Shown: positions 19,816 through 29,093, counted from the first letter of the stretch. The stretch is DNA of 64,000 nt from Pseudarthrobacter sp. PS3-L1 (GCF_030063285.1 NZ_JASISU010000002.1:682001-746000), one strand, 5' to 3'. Notes: a model not told the origin generated them from the letters alone. Numbers and translations: made by a program.

Positions 19816-20964
19816 ATGACGATGACCCGATCGCCACTCCGGAACACCCGGCACAGCATTCCGGTACTTGCTGCCACGACCGCGGCTGCCCTCCCGGCAG
19901 TCATGCTGTCATCCCTGGCCCTTGCCCAGCCCGCCAGCGCTGATACTGCACCCCAGCACATTCCCTCGATGCTGCAGGCTGCCATCAAGGCCCAGAAGGC
20001 ACAAACAGCAACAGTGACGTCGGCGCAGATTCCCGCAGCTTCAGTGTCAACTGCCATCCCTTCGCTCAGGCGGCCTGCCAGGAACGCAGCGCCCGCAGAC
20101 TACACGGTGGTCCGCGGAGACACCGTCAGTGCGATTGCTGCCAAGTTTGGGCTGGAGACATCAGCTGTGCTCAACCGCAACAATCTGCAGGCAAACTCCC
20201 TGATCCACCCCGGCCAGAAACTGAAAATAAGTGGTGGCGAGGCTTCAGTTGCCGCATCAGCACCGGCCACAGCGGGCACCTACACCGTCAAGGCTGGCGA
20301 CACCATGAGCGCCATCGCAGCCGGCAACGGCGTGGGACTGGCAGAGTTGCTGGCTGCAAACAATCTGGGCTCAAGCGCGTTGATCTTCCCTGGCCAGAAG
20401 ATTTCCCTGCCAGGCGCAGCGGCAGTGGAAACTGAACAGGATTCCTCGGCCATTGCACCGGCAGCCAGCCAGACCAATCCCCTCGTGCCAAGCTCGTTCT
20501 TGGGCTTCACGTACCCCACAGCAGTGGTGGACTCTGCCAACCAGAACAAGAACCTTCTGAACGCAGCCCCTGTCCCCAGCCGTGATGAAATGAAATCCAT
20601 CATCATCTCGACTGCTAACCGGATGGGGGTAGAGCCCTCCCTTGCTCTGGCCTTCGCTTTCCAGGAATCTGGCTTCGACCAGCGCGCTGTATCCCCTGCA
20701 AATGCAATTGGGACCATGCAGGTCATTCCGTCATCGGGAGAATGGGCCTCAGACCTGACTGGCCGCCAGATCAATCTGCTCGACCCCTACGACAATGTCA
20801 GTGCCGGAATCGCGATCATCCGCCAACTCCTTGCCACCAGCAAGGACCTCGACAACGCAATCGCTGGTTACTACCAGGGTCAGTATTCTGTTTCCACCAA
20901 CGGAATGTTTGACGACACCCTTGATTACGTCGCCGCGATCAAGGCCCACAAGAGCACTTTCTAG
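19816..20964 (+). CDS. Secreted LysM lytic transglycosylase
   Basis: 382 residues from ATG 19816 (AGAGGA eight bases upstream). A signal peptide probably ends after ASA near residue 42. Two LysM peptidoglycan-binding modules follow: YTVVRGDTVSAIAAKFG (from about 96) and YTVKAGDTMSAIAAGNG (from about 156). The C-terminal SLT-type domain (about 260-375) has the catalytic glutamate in AFQESGFD (Glu284) and the IGTMQVIPSSG segment. It is expected to cleave the glycan strand of the wall during growth or division. Located between the Rv2175c-like and pknL genes, a placement that fits wall remodelling. Confidence 0.88.
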   Translation: MTMTRSPLRNTRHSIPVLAATTAAALPAVMLSSLALAQPASADTAPQHIPSMLQAAIKAQKAQTATVTSAQIPAASVSTAIPSLRRPARNAAPADYTVVRGDTVSAIAAKFGLETSAVLNRNNLQANSLIHPGQKLKISGGEASVAASAPATAGTYTVKAGDTMSAIAAGNGVGLAELLAANNLGSSALIFPGQKISLPGAAAVETEQDSSAIAPAASQTNPLVPSSFLGFTYPTAVVDSANQNKNLLNAAPVPSRDEMKSIIISTANRMGVEPSLALAFAFQESGFDQRAVSPANAIGTMQVIPSSGEWASDLTGRQINLLDPYDNVSAGIAIIRQLLATSKDLDNAIAGYYQGQYSVSTNGMFDDTLDYVAAIKAHKSTF

Positions 20965-21005
20965 GACTGATGAAACATTCCGGCCTTACGCGGCTGGCTG
21001 CACTG

Positions 21006-21054
21006 GTAACGAATAGGGCCCGAACCGCATGGCGGATCGGGCCCTATTCGTTAC
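21006..21054 (+). terminator. Long perfect hairpin between the LysM gene and pknL
   Basis: An 18-base perfect stem (21006-21023 with 21037-21054; arm starts GTAACGAATAGGGCCC) encloses a second small stem CCGC/GCGG. It begins 41 bases after the LysM stop and ends only 17 bases before the pknL GTG. No T-run follows. It may end the LysM transcript, or hold the pknL leader in a structure near its ribosome site. Confidence 0.65.
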
Positions 21055-21071
21055 GGCATTAGGATCGTAGG

Positions 21072-23282
21072 GTGGATAATCTTGCGCCGGATGGCCTCCC
21101 AGGCTCAGTGGTGGACGGCCGCTATGCTGTCCGTTCCCGAATTGCCGTGGGCGGAATGTCCACTGTCTTCTTGGCCACCGACCTTCGCCTTGACAGGGAT
21201 GTCGCGCTAAAGATCTTGCATCCCCACCTTGCCCATGATGAAAACTTCCTGGACCGCCTGGGCCGGGAAGCCAAGTCTGCAGCCAAGCTCTCCCACCCCC
21301 ATGTGGTTGGCATGCTGGACCAGGGAAACGACGGCAGCACCGCCTACCTGGTGATGGAATACATCAAGGGCCATACGCTGCGCGATGTCCTCAACGACAA
21401 GGGCGCGCTGCCCACCCGATTGGCCCTGGCCCTGATCGACCCGGTCATTGAAGGACTTGCAGCGGCCCACGATGCTGGGCTGCTCCATCGAGACGTCAAA
21501 CCAGAAAATGTTCTGATTGCGGATGACGGGCGCATAAAGATCGGTGATTTTGGCCTGTCGCGGGCCGTCACCTCGTCAACCGGCACGGGCGCCCTGCTGG
21601 GTACAGTTGCCTACCTCTCCCCCGAACTTGTCCTAGCCCAACCCGCTGATGCCCGCAGCGACATCTACTCCGCCGGCATCATGCTCTATGAAATGATCAC
21701 AGGCCAACAGCCATTCCATGGCGACATGCCCATCCAGATTGCCTACCAGCATGTCAACGATGACGTTCCCCTCCCGTCCGCCATGGTTCCCGGACTGGCA
21801 GAGGAAATCGATGAACTCGTCCAGTGGTGCACAGCCCGGGATCCGGAAAACCGACCGGTCAATGGCGCAGCGCTCCTCAGCGAACTGCGTCACATCCGGA
21901 CCAACCTTGTCGACGCCGATCTAGACGTGCAACCACCAGCGGCAAAGCCTTCCACGCCCAAGACACCGCGCCTTCCGCAGCAGCCAGCCAAGCGCCCGAC
22001 GTCTCTCAGCTCCCAAGAAACAGAAAGCCTCCAACTCCCCACCCACCAGGACCAGACTGCCGTTTTTACCCGAGGCACTCTGTCGGCCACAGAAGCAATT
22101 ACCGAACCAGATGCTTCGGGCGGGCACACCCAGGGTTTCCAACCTACGGAAGTCGTCAGTCGAGCGCAGAACAGCACCTCCGTCTTCCCGGACGGCCTGC
22201 CCGTAGGCGGAAACCAGCATCGCCCCCCCGGGCTTCCATCCCAGCAGGCCGAACATATCTATGGGGCCCGGCAACCGCACGTTGCGCACGATCATCCACC
22301 GCTGTCCCAACGGGCCCAGCGAAAGCTCGGCCGCGACGCCGAGCGCGCACGGTCCCGCGCAGCTGCTACACCGGCAAAATCCTTGCGCGGCGGACACCCT
22401 CGACGTCGAGGCATCATATGGGTGGTGGTGCTGATTCTGGCGGCTGTCCTGGCCACTGGCGCCGGCTGGTTCTTTGGGTTGGGCCCGGGCTCGCCCGGCA
22501 TTATCCCAACGGTAGCGAACCAATCCAGCACGGATGCCTCACGAACCCTGAGTGATGCCGGGTTCCGCTTTGCTGCAGAGGAAGTATTCGATGACGACGT
22601 CGCCGACGGAACAGTTGTCGGAACGGCCCCTGCGGCTGGCGAGGAGATCCGGAAATTCGAACTAATTTCACTGTTGGTCTCTAAGGGGCCGCAGCTCTTT
22701 CCCCTCCCAACATTGACTGGGCGCACGTTTGAAGAAGCCAAATCTGAGCTTAATACTGCGGCCATGGCGCTGGGAACTGTCACCGAAGTGTTCAGCGAGA
22801 CTGTCCCTGCTGGCGAAGTGACAGCACAGTCGCCTGCGGCGGACACTGCCGTGAAACGTGGGACGCCCGTGGAGTTGACGGTCTCCAAAGGACGGGAACC
22901 CATTGCGGTTCCGGATGTCCGAGGTCAATCGGAAGCCGCCGCCATCAGAGCCGTCAAGGCCGCTGGACTAAGCGCAACCGTGGGGAACACAGTTAACGAC
23001 AAGACCATCCCCAAGGGTTCAGTGGTCAGCCAGACGCCGCCGTCGGGAACGCTTAATCGTGGCGACTCGATAGTACTGACGATCTCTGCGGGCCCGAAGT
23101 TGATCGAAGTGCCCAGTTTTGTCGGCAAACAGGCGACCGACGCCAAAAAGGCCTTGGAAGACCTGGGGTTCACGGTCCAGCAAAACAACATCCTCGGGGG
23201 TTTCTTCGGAACCGTGCGGGCCCAGGATCCGGTCGGCACTGCTGTCCCTGAAGGCTCGGTTGTCACCATCACAGTGGTGTAG
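21072..23282 (+). CDS. pknL: PASTA-domain Ser/Thr protein kinase PknL
   Basis: 736 residues from GTG 21072 (AGGA seven bases upstream). Kinase domain at about 17-280: glycine loop IAVGGMSTVF, Lys47, HRDVKPEN (139-146) and DFG (159-161), with a Thr/Ser-rich activation loop. A Pro/Gln/Thr-rich linker leads to a basic patch and one membrane helix (448-468). Four PASTA repeats (about 477-736) lie outside the cell, where such repeats sense muropeptides or lipid II. Gene order (Rv2175c-like gene, kinase, aroG) matches Rv2175c-Rv2176-Rv2178c, hence pknL. The M. tuberculosis protein lacks PASTA repeats; corynebacterial ones have them. Confidence 0.9.
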   Translation: MDNLAPDGLPGSVVDGRYAVRSRIAVGGMSTVFLATDLRLDRDVALKILHPHLAHDENFLDRLGREAKSAAKLSHPHVVGMLDQGNDGSTAYLVMEYIKGHTLRDVLNDKGALPTRLALALIDPVIEGLAAAHDAGLLHRDVKPENVLIADDGRIKIGDFGLSRAVTSSTGTGALLGTVAYLSPELVLAQPADARSDIYSAGIMLYEMITGQQPFHGDMPIQIAYQHVNDDVPLPSAMVPGLAEEIDELVQWCTARDPENRPVNGAALLSELRHIRTNLVDADLDVQPPAAKPSTPKTPRLPQQPAKRPTSLSSQETESLQLPTHQDQTAVFTRGTLSATEAITEPDASGGHTQGFQPTEVVSRAQNSTSVFPDGLPVGGNQHRPPGLPSQQAEHIYGARQPHVAHDHPPLSQRAQRKLGRDAERARSRAAATPAKSLRGGHPRRRGIIWVVVLILAAVLATGAGWFFGLGPGSPGIIPTVANQSSTDASRTLSDAGFRFAAEEVFDDDVADGTVVGTAPAAGEEIRKFELISLLVSKGPQLFPLPTLTGRTFEEAKSELNTAAMALGTVTEVFSETVPAGEVTAQSPAADTAVKRGTPVELTVSKGREPIAVPDVRGQSEAAAIRAVKAAGLSATVGNTVNDKTIPKGSVVSQTPPSGTLNRGDSIVLTISAGPKLIEVPSFVGKQATDAKKALEDLGFTVQQNNILGGFFGTVRAQDPVGTAVPEGSVVTITVV

Positions 23283-23308
23283 CAACAATCACGTCACGCA
23301 GGTCAAAA

Positions 23309-23350
23309 GGAAGTGCCCGCCGCCAGAGCGATCTGGTGGCGGGCGCTTCC
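23309..23350. terminator. Bidirectional terminator between pknL and aroG
   Basis: GGAAGTGCCCGCCGCCAGA pairs with TCTGGTGGCGGGCGCTTCC over a GCGA loop (19-base stem with two G-T wobbles), between convergent genes. Confidence 0.7.
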
Positions 23351-23373
23351 TACACCACGATTCAGGCAGCGGG

Positions 23374-24765
23374 CTAGTCTTTCGAGAGAGCCTCAGCTAC
23401 CAGGAACGCCATCTCTAGGGACTGCTTGTGGTTAAGCCGGGGATCACAGACCGACTCGTAGCGGTCGAGGAAAGCTTCTTGGTCCACAGGATCTGCACCG
23501 CCGAGGCACTCTGCAACATCGTCACCAGTCATCTCCACGTGCAGGCCACCCGGGACCGTACCCAGCGACTGATGTACTTCAAAGAAGCCACGCACCTCAT
23601 CCATGACGTCGTCGAAATTACGCGTCTTGTACCCGTTGGGGGACGTGACGGTGTTGCCGTGCATAGGGTCCGTGACCCAGAGTACCTGCGCACCGGAGGC
23701 AGTGACCTTCTCCACCAGCTGCGGAAGCTTTTCCCTGATGTTGCCAGAGCCCATCCTGGTGATGAAGGTCAGCCGTCCCGGCTCCCGGTTGGGGTCAAGT
23801 TTGTCTATCAGTCGAAGCGCGTCGTCACCGGTCGTCTTAGGACCGAGTTTTACGCCGATCGGGTTGCGTACCCGGGACAGGAAGTCGACGTGAGCGTGGT
23901 CCAGCTCCCTGGTCCGCTCCCCGATCCACAGGAAATGGGCCGAGGTGTCGTAAGGGAAGCCAGTACGCGAGTCGATTCTGGTCAGGGCACGTTCGTAGTC
24001 AAGAAGAAGCGCCTCATGGCTTGCGAAGAACTCGACGCGCTTGAGGGCCTCGAAATCTGCTCCGCAGGAATCCATGAAGGTAATGGCACGATCGATCTCG
24101 CGGGCGAGCGATTCGTAGCGGGCATGCGCCGGGTTGCTGGTGAAGCCCTTGTTCCAGTGGTGGACCAGGCGCAGGTCCGCGAACCCACCCTGGGTGAAGG
24201 CGCGAATCAGATTCAGGGTCGACGCTGAGGTGTGGTAAGCGCGAAGCATACGGGCCGCATCGTGCCCGCGGGATTCAGGAGTGAACTCGTAGCCGTTTAC
24301 TATGTCACCGCGGTAGGCGGGCAGCGTCACGCCATCTCGAGTTTCATCATTGGAGGACCGCGGCTTGGCGAACTGTCCCGCCATACGACCCATCTTGATC
24401 ACAGGCAGTGCCGCACCGTATGTGAGGACAACAGACATCTGCAAAATGGTCTTGACCCGGGCACTGATTCGATCCGCTGTTGCTGCCTCGAAAGTTTCAG
24501 CGCAGTCACCGCCCTGCAGCAGGAAGGCTTTGCCCTGGGCAGCCGCAGCCAGACGTTCCCGAAGGACATCAACTTCGCCGGCGAAAACGAGCGGTGGTAC
24601 GGCCGAAAGCTCTTTGACTGACGCGTCAAAGACGTCCTGGTCCTGCCACGTGGGCTGTTGGGAGACAGGAAGGTCGCGCCAGGCATCCAATCCTGGATAG
24701 TCGGCTGCGCCGCTCTGGGCAGTACTGGACATGGAAATGGCGGGATTTGCGGATAGCTCAGTCAC
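23374..24765 (-). CDS. aroG: Class II DAHP synthase
   Basis: 463 residues. It condenses phosphoenolpyruvate and erythrose 4-phosphate to start the shikimate pathway. Class II features include FLLQGGDCAETF, MGRMAGQFAKPRS, LWIGERTRELD, GVKLGPKT and DPMHGNT near the C-terminus. The length is right for the plant-like class II enzyme. The listed start is GTG 24763-24765; a second candidate is ATG 24730-24732. GGAG is only one base from the GTG, and a TACTCT hexamer lies six bases upstream, so a leaderless message is possible. Synteny: Rv2178c. Confidence 0.93.
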   Translation of the reverse strand: MTELSANPAISMSSTAQSGAADYPGLDAWRDLPVSQQPTWQDQDVFDASVKELSAVPPLVFAGEVDVLRERLAAAAQGKAFLLQGGDCAETFEAATADRISARVKTILQMSVVLTYGAALPVIKMGRMAGQFAKPRSSNDETRDGVTLPAYRGDIVNGYEFTPESRGHDAARMLRAYHTSASTLNLIRAFTQGGFADLRLVHHWNKGFTSNPAHARYESLAREIDRAITFMDSCGADFEALKRVEFFASHEALLLDYERALTRIDSRTGFPYDTSAHFLWIGERTRELDHAHVDFLSRVRNPIGVKLGPKTTGDDALRLIDKLDPNREPGRLTFITRMGSGNIREKLPQLVEKVTASGAQVLWVTDPMHGNTVTSPNGYKTRNFDDVMDEVRGFFEVHQSLGTVPGGLHVEMTGDDVAECLGGADPVDQEAFLDRYESVCDPRLNHKQSLEMAFLVAEALSKD

Positions 24766-24877
24766 ACTCCAAGAGTAATGGTCACGAGCGCACTAGCCCT
24801 ATCCTGGCCATCATGCGGACGTTTGCGCCCTAGTTGTCCCTTGCGACCCGCGAATATCCGCCTCAGGTGCGGGCGTC

Positions 24878-25648
24878 CTACCCCGCCGGATGGGAATCGT
24901 CAGGGCCCTGGTCCGGCACCCGAGTGTCAGGCGCCGGAGTGACGGGCGGATCTGGGACGACAGGAGCTTTCCCGCTCAAACGGAGTTTTGCGACTGCCGC
25001 ATACTCATCCACGTACTCCTGACCTGACAGCATCATGAGCTGGTGCATGATCTCATCTGTTGCGGAGCGCTGGATCAGCCTGTCCTCGGCCATACCCTCG
25101 TAGCGGGAGAAATCCAGTGGCTCCCCAAAAATCATGCCGATCCGGCGGATGTTCGGCAGCCTCTTGCCAATGGGCTGGACCTTGTCGGTTCCAATCATTG
25201 CCACGGGGATCACCGGGACGCCGGCTTCGAGGGCCAACTTGGCCACTCCCACCTTGCCGCGATAGAGCCTGGCGTCGGGGCTGCGCGTTCCCTCCGGATA
25301 AATGCCCAGCAACCCGCCCTTGGACAGCACCTCCATGCCAGCATCCAGGGATTGTGCTGAGGCCGCACCACCCGAGCGGTCCATAGGCAGCTGATTGGTC
25401 AGCCGGAAGAACAATGCCGTGAGGCGGCCCTTAACTCCCTTGCCGGTGAAATATTCAGATTTGGCGAGGAAAACGACTGGCCGATGGACCATCAGCGGCA
25501 TAAAAATAGAATCTGAGAATGACAAATGGTTGGAGGCCAGGATGGCTGGCCCTTCGACCGGAACATTATCCAGGCCCTTGACCCACGGACGGAACAGGAG
25601 CTTCATGATGGGACCAAGGAAGACCCGTTTCATCACCCAATAGAACAC
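24878..25648 (-). CDS. 1-acyl-glycerol-3-phosphate acyltransferase (PlsC family)
   Basis: 256 residues from GTG 25646-25648, chosen because GGAGAGG lies eight bases upstream. NHLSFSD supplies the acyltransferase His41-x4-Asp46 motif. Block III is YPEGTRSPD with EGTR at 119-122. VPVIPVAMIGTDKV is block IV. It is expected to acylate lysophosphatidic acid at the inner membrane face. A Pro-rich tail of about 30 residues closes the protein. A homologue (Rv2182c) lies near aroG in mycobacteria. A second PlsC-type gene occurs at 42524, so the exact acceptor of each is open. Confidence 0.85.
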   Translation of the reverse strand: MFYWVMKRVFLGPIMKLLFRPWVKGLDNVPVEGPAILASNHLSFSDSIFMPLMVHRPVVFLAKSEYFTGKGVKGRLTALFFRLTNQLPMDRSGGAASAQSLDAGMEVLSKGGLLGIYPEGTRSPDARLYRGKVGVAKLALEAGVPVIPVAMIGTDKVQPIGKRLPNIRRIGMIFGEPLDFSRYEGMAEDRLIQRSATDEIMHQLMMLSGQEYVDEYAAVAKLRLSGKAPVVPDPPVTPAPDTRVPDQGPDDSHPAG

Positions 25649-25753
25649 GTGACGTACCTCTCCAGACGATGACCAGCACAACGCTGCGCTGGGCGTGTGC
25701 TCCAGGCAACCCACTCTAATGAGATTTGCTGCAAACAATGACACCATTGGACC

Positions 25754-26539
25754 ATGACAGACAGCAGTGAACCCGGACAACCTGCCGCATTTAGTTATCC
25801 GGGTCACGGTCCCAACGCACGCATTGGAGTCGCAATCTGCCACGGTTTTACCGGAAGTCCCCTCAGTGTGCTCCCTTGGGCGCGACAACTAGCGGAGCAG
25901 GGGTTCGCGGTGCGCGTTCCCCTCCTGCCGGGACACGGAACCTCGTGGCTGGATCTGGCGCGGACTACCTGGCGACAGTGGCAGGGAACCTTTGCCGAAG
26001 CAACGGAGGAACTTGCCCGGTCTGTCGACCAGGTTTTCGTGGCAGGCCTTTCCATGGGTGGCGCCATAGCTCTCCACACAGCCAGCCAACATTCCGTAGC
26101 CGGCGTATGCCTCGTGAACCCGGGGCTCAGCTTCTACGACAAGCGCATCTGGGTGATTGGGGTACTCAAATTCTTTCAGCGGTCAGTGGTTCCGAAGGTC
26201 GAGGAGTGCTCCACGGCACCGGCGACGGCCGACGGCGACTACAGCCGTACGCCGCTGGCAGCGGTCCACGAACTCAAAAAACTCTTCTCCGCTAGCATCC
26301 GCGCACTGCCAGCGGTCACTGCCCCCGTCCTGGTGTTTAGGTCAGTGACCGACGACGTCGTACCACCGTCGTCGTTGGCCATCATCCGCCACGGACTGGC
26401 GGAGCGCCCGCGCGTGGTTGACCTGCCCAACAGTGGCCATGTGGCAACCCTTGACACCGATGCGAACGTTATATTCGCCGGCACCGTTGACTTCATCCGC
26501 CTCCATTCCAGCTCCGAATCCGCCCGGGAGACTCCGTGA
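25754..26539 (+). CDS. Alpha/beta hydrolase, carboxylesterase-like (first of a tandem pair)
   Basis: 261 residues. ICHGFTGSP (about 28-36) is the oxyanion-hole motif. GLSMGG carries the nucleophile Ser100. The likely acid is in SVTDDVVPP (Asp200 or 201) and the base is His229 in NSGHVATLD. The pattern matches Est30-type carboxylesterases and monoacylglycerol lipases. No signal peptide is seen, so it is cytoplasmic. It is divergent from the acyltransferase and overlaps the second hydrolase as GTGA. Substrate unknown; a lipid or small ester is likely given its neighbours. Confidence 0.82.
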   Translation: MTDSSEPGQPAAFSYPGHGPNARIGVAICHGFTGSPLSVLPWARQLAEQGFAVRVPLLPGHGTSWLDLARTTWRQWQGTFAEATEELARSVDQVFVAGLSMGGAIALHTASQHSVAGVCLVNPGLSFYDKRIWVIGVLKFFQRSVVPKVEECSTAPATADGDYSRTPLAAVHELKKLFSASIRALPAVTAPVLVFRSVTDDVVPPSSLAIIRHGLAERPRVVDLPNSGHVATLDTDANVIFAGTVDFIRLHSSSESARETP

Positions 26540-27360
26540 ACGCACGTCACGACCACAGTCCATTTTCGAGTCAGTTCAGCGGTAACGGTCCGTGCGTGGG
26601 GGTGGTCCTCTCCCATGGCTTCACCGGGAGTCCGCACGGCCTTCGGGATTGGGCGCAGTACCTGGCGGCCGCTGGGTTTGCTGTCCGGATGCCTCTGCTA
26701 CCTGGTCACGGCACGTCGTGGCAGGAGCTCGGGCGGACCACATGGCAGGACTGGCATCGAGCACTGGACGAGTCCTATCTGGAGTTGGAGGGCACCTGTG
26801 ACCATGTATTTGCCGCAGGACTGTCCATGGGTGGCGCTTTGGCACTCCGCTTGGCTGCCACCCGACCGGTCTCTGGAACTCTTCTGGTCAATCCTGGCTT
26901 GGTCATCGACGACCCCCGGGCGGCGTTTGCCGGGCTACTCAAATACGCGCTCAAGAGCACACCGCCCATTGCCAACGACATCCTGAAGGCCGATGGCGAC
27001 GAGGGAGCCTATCCCAGAAGTCCCGTCGCCGCCGTGCACCAGCTGAGGCTACTGTTCAGGGACACGGTGCGGCTACTCCCCCGGGTCAGCTCACCCGTCC
27101 TTGCCTTCCGATCCACTGTGGACCACGTAGTATCCGATTCCAGCATGAAAGCCCTGAGCCTTGGCCTGACCCACGCCGCGCTTGAAGTGCGTCCCCTGGC
27201 CAACAGTTATCACGTGGCCACCATGGACAACGATGCTCCGCAGATCTTTTCAGGGTCTGTTGATTTCATCCGGCACCATATAGACCCAATCAAGCACGCG
27301 GGCGCCGTAAAGGTTAACCCACCACAATTGTTCCAGCAGGAAGATTCGCTCGATGACTAG
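26536..27360 (+). CDS. Alpha/beta hydrolase, carboxylesterase-like (second of a tandem pair)
   Basis: 274 residues from GTG 26536. It is clearly a paralogue of the preceding gene: both share HGFTGSP, then PLLPGHGTSW, then GLSMGG (Ser97 here), VNPGL and a VDFIR segment. The acid appears to be in STVDHVVSD and the histidine in NSYHVATMD. It overlaps the upstream gene by four bases and the downstream gene by eight. The pair most likely arose by duplication, and coupling suggests comparable amounts of both proteins. Substrate unknown. Confidence 0.82.
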   Translation: MNARHDHSPFSSQFSGNGPCVGVVLSHGFTGSPHGLRDWAQYLAAAGFAVRMPLLPGHGTSWQELGRTTWQDWHRALDESYLELEGTCDHVFAAGLSMGGALALRLAATRPVSGTLLVNPGLVIDDPRAAFAGLLKYALKSTPPIANDILKADGDEGAYPRSPVAAVHQLRLLFRDTVRLLPRVSSPVLAFRSTVDHVVSDSSMKALSLGLTHAALEVRPLANSYHVATMDNDAPQIFSGSVDFIRHHIDPIKHAGAVKVNPPQLFQQEDSLDD

Positions 27361-27931
27361 CCCCGACTCCGACGCTGCAGATCAGAATTCCGAGTCTGAT
27401 GATGCGGTCTGGCGTGATCTTGTCGCTAGGCTGCAGGGTGGTACTCCCCAGGCCACTGACGTACCTGTTCCAGGGACCACACCTGACGGCCGTTCGGCCA
27501 CAAGTGAGCATTCCGGCGAGGGCCCGGGGGGCCATGTTCCAGCCGAAAAGAACCAGGGAGACCAGCACCCACCGGCTGCGCTGTTCCAGGATTTTGATCC
27601 GCTGGGCCTCGCAGCTCCCCACCCTGAACGCTCTCCTGACGGGCCGGCACCTGCGAACCCACGCGACTATGTAGTGGAGGACGAAAACGACGAGGGAATT
27701 TTCACTCCGGAGGATCCAGTCATTTTTGCGGGTGCAGAGCCAAAAGCCGTTCTGGCATGGGCTGGTGCAGTCGGTGGTCCACTTGCACTGGTGCTGATAG
27801 CGATGTTTTGGAGATCAGCTCCCCTGACAGCCGTGCTGGGACTTGTGGCAATCTTCATAGTCTCGGTGGTATATCTCATCAGCCGCCTGCCCCAGGAAAA
27901 AGACGAAACGGACAACGGCGCCCGGCTCTGA
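27353..27931 (+). CDS. Small membrane protein of unknown function
   Basis: 192 residues. The first 120 or so are acidic, Pro/Gly/Ser-rich and probably disordered. Two hydrophobic helices follow (about 132-151 and 157-176), then a short charged tail. No domain that I recognise. Its ATG overlaps the second hydrolase stop by eight bases, so it is probably translated with the hydrolases and may help place or regulate them at the membrane. This is inference from context only. Confidence 0.68.
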   Translation: MTSPDSDAADQNSESDDAVWRDLVARLQGGTPQATDVPVPGTTPDGRSATSEHSGEGPGGHVPAEKNQGDQHPPAALFQDFDPLGLAAPHPERSPDGPAPANPRDYVVEDENDEGIFTPEDPVIFAGAEPKAVLAWAGAVGGPLALVLIAMFWRSAPLTAVLGLVAIFIVSVVYLISRLPQEKDETDNGARL

Positions 27932-27933
27932 TC

Positions 27934-27948
27934 CCAGCGGCACGCTGG
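27934..27948. terminator. Short hairpin after the hydrolase operon
   Basis: CCAGCG and CGCTGG form a 6-base stem with a GCA loop, starting three bases after the stop codon and lying between convergent genes. There is no T-run, so termination is only a guess. Confidence 0.3.
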
Positions 27949-27995
27949 CAACGCTCCGGACTGCCTTCTTCGACGTGGCTGTCGCTGCGGAAGGG

Positions 27996-29093
27996 TCAGC
28001 CGCGCAACCTGCTGCTGACACGCGAGAGGTCCGCCGCGCCGATCAACCCGGCGTTGGGGCCAAGGGCTGCAAGCTCGATTCCGGCAGCAGGGCGAAAGCC
28101 CCGCCCGGTCAGGTTTCTCGCAAAAGCCCGCCGCGCAGGTGCAAGCAGGAGGTCCCCCGCCGAGCAGAGGCCACCACCAATGACAAACAATCCAGGATCC
28201 AGCGCGGCCGCAAGGTTGGCGAGCCCGAGCCCCAGCCACTCACCAATGTCCTCAATAGCCTCGCGGCTCGCTGGATCCCCGGACAATGCCAGTTCAGTCA
28301 CGATTGCTCCGGTAATGAGGTCCGGATTTCCGTCGACTGCCTTGAGGAGCTCCTGGGCGACCGGAGAATTCGCCTGGGCCAGGATGCGGGCTTCGCGTCC
28401 AAGCGCATTTCCCGAGGCATACTGTTCCCAGCACCCTCGATTGCCGCACTGGCACCGATGACCACCGGGCATGATGATCTGATGGCCAAACTCGCCAGCT
28501 ACACCAAACCGGCCGCGTTCAATCCGACCATCCAGCACCATGGCACCGCCGATTCCCGTTCCCAGGGTGATGGCGACCAGCCGGCTCTCCCCTTGGCCTG
28601 CACCGAAACGCCACTCCGCCCATGCTGCTGCATCGGCGTCGTTGGTGAGATAGACAGGGCGTTTGAGCAGCCGCTGCAGGTTATCCCGCAGGGGCTCATT
28701 GCGCCATGCTAGGTGGGGGCTGAAAAGTACAGTTCCGCCGTCCAGGTCCATCCAGCCAGCGGCACCAATGCCGACCGATCGGATCCGGTGAACGGCACCA
28801 AGCTCCCGGACGAGTTCGACGATGACTTCCTCCACGGCTCGGGGGTCCCTGCCGGGCGTGGAACGCCTAGACTCGCTGAGGATATTTCCCTCCGCATCCA
28901 CTACTCCGGCAGCGACTTTGGTACCGCCGATGTCGATTCCGATGGCGAGGCCACGGCGTCCGAGGTGGCGGTGCTCGCGGCCAATGGAGCTCCGGCGTAT
29001 CCGCGCTCGGCCAGTCCTGGGCGCTCGTTTCCAGGGTGCAGGTCGCAGAAACGGACTGAGGTCGCTGGCAGCCGAAGACTCGTTCATAGTCAT
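27996..29093 (-). CDS. ROK-family glucokinase
   Basis: About 365 residues from ATG 29091-29093; an ATG six bases downstream is equally possible, and a longer start at 29129 exists. The phosphate loop GIDIGGTKVAAG is the ROK opening. GTGIGGAMVLDG and GEFGH are further signatures. CQCGNRGCWEQYASG is the zinc-binding CxCGxxGCxE motif of this family. It is expected to phosphorylate glucose (or a related sugar) with ATP. An Arg-rich stretch of about 45 residues precedes the catalytic core, which is unusual and adds to start uncertainty. Confidence 0.85.
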   Translation of the reverse strand: MTMNESSAASDLSPFLRPAPWKRAPRTGRARIRRSSIGREHRHLGRRGLAIGIDIGGTKVAAGVVDAEGNILSESRRSTPGRDPRAVEEVIVELVRELGAVHRIRSVGIGAAGWMDLDGGTVLFSPHLAWRNEPLRDNLQRLLKRPVYLTNDADAAAWAEWRFGAGQGESRLVAITLGTGIGGAMVLDGRIERGRFGVAGEFGHQIIMPGGHRCQCGNRGCWEQYASGNALGREARILAQANSPVAQELLKAVDGNPDLITGAIVTELALSGDPASREAIEDIGEWLGLGLANLAAALDPGLFVIGGGLCSAGDLLLAPARRAFARNLTGRGFRPAAGIELAALGPNAGLIGAADLSRVSSRLRG

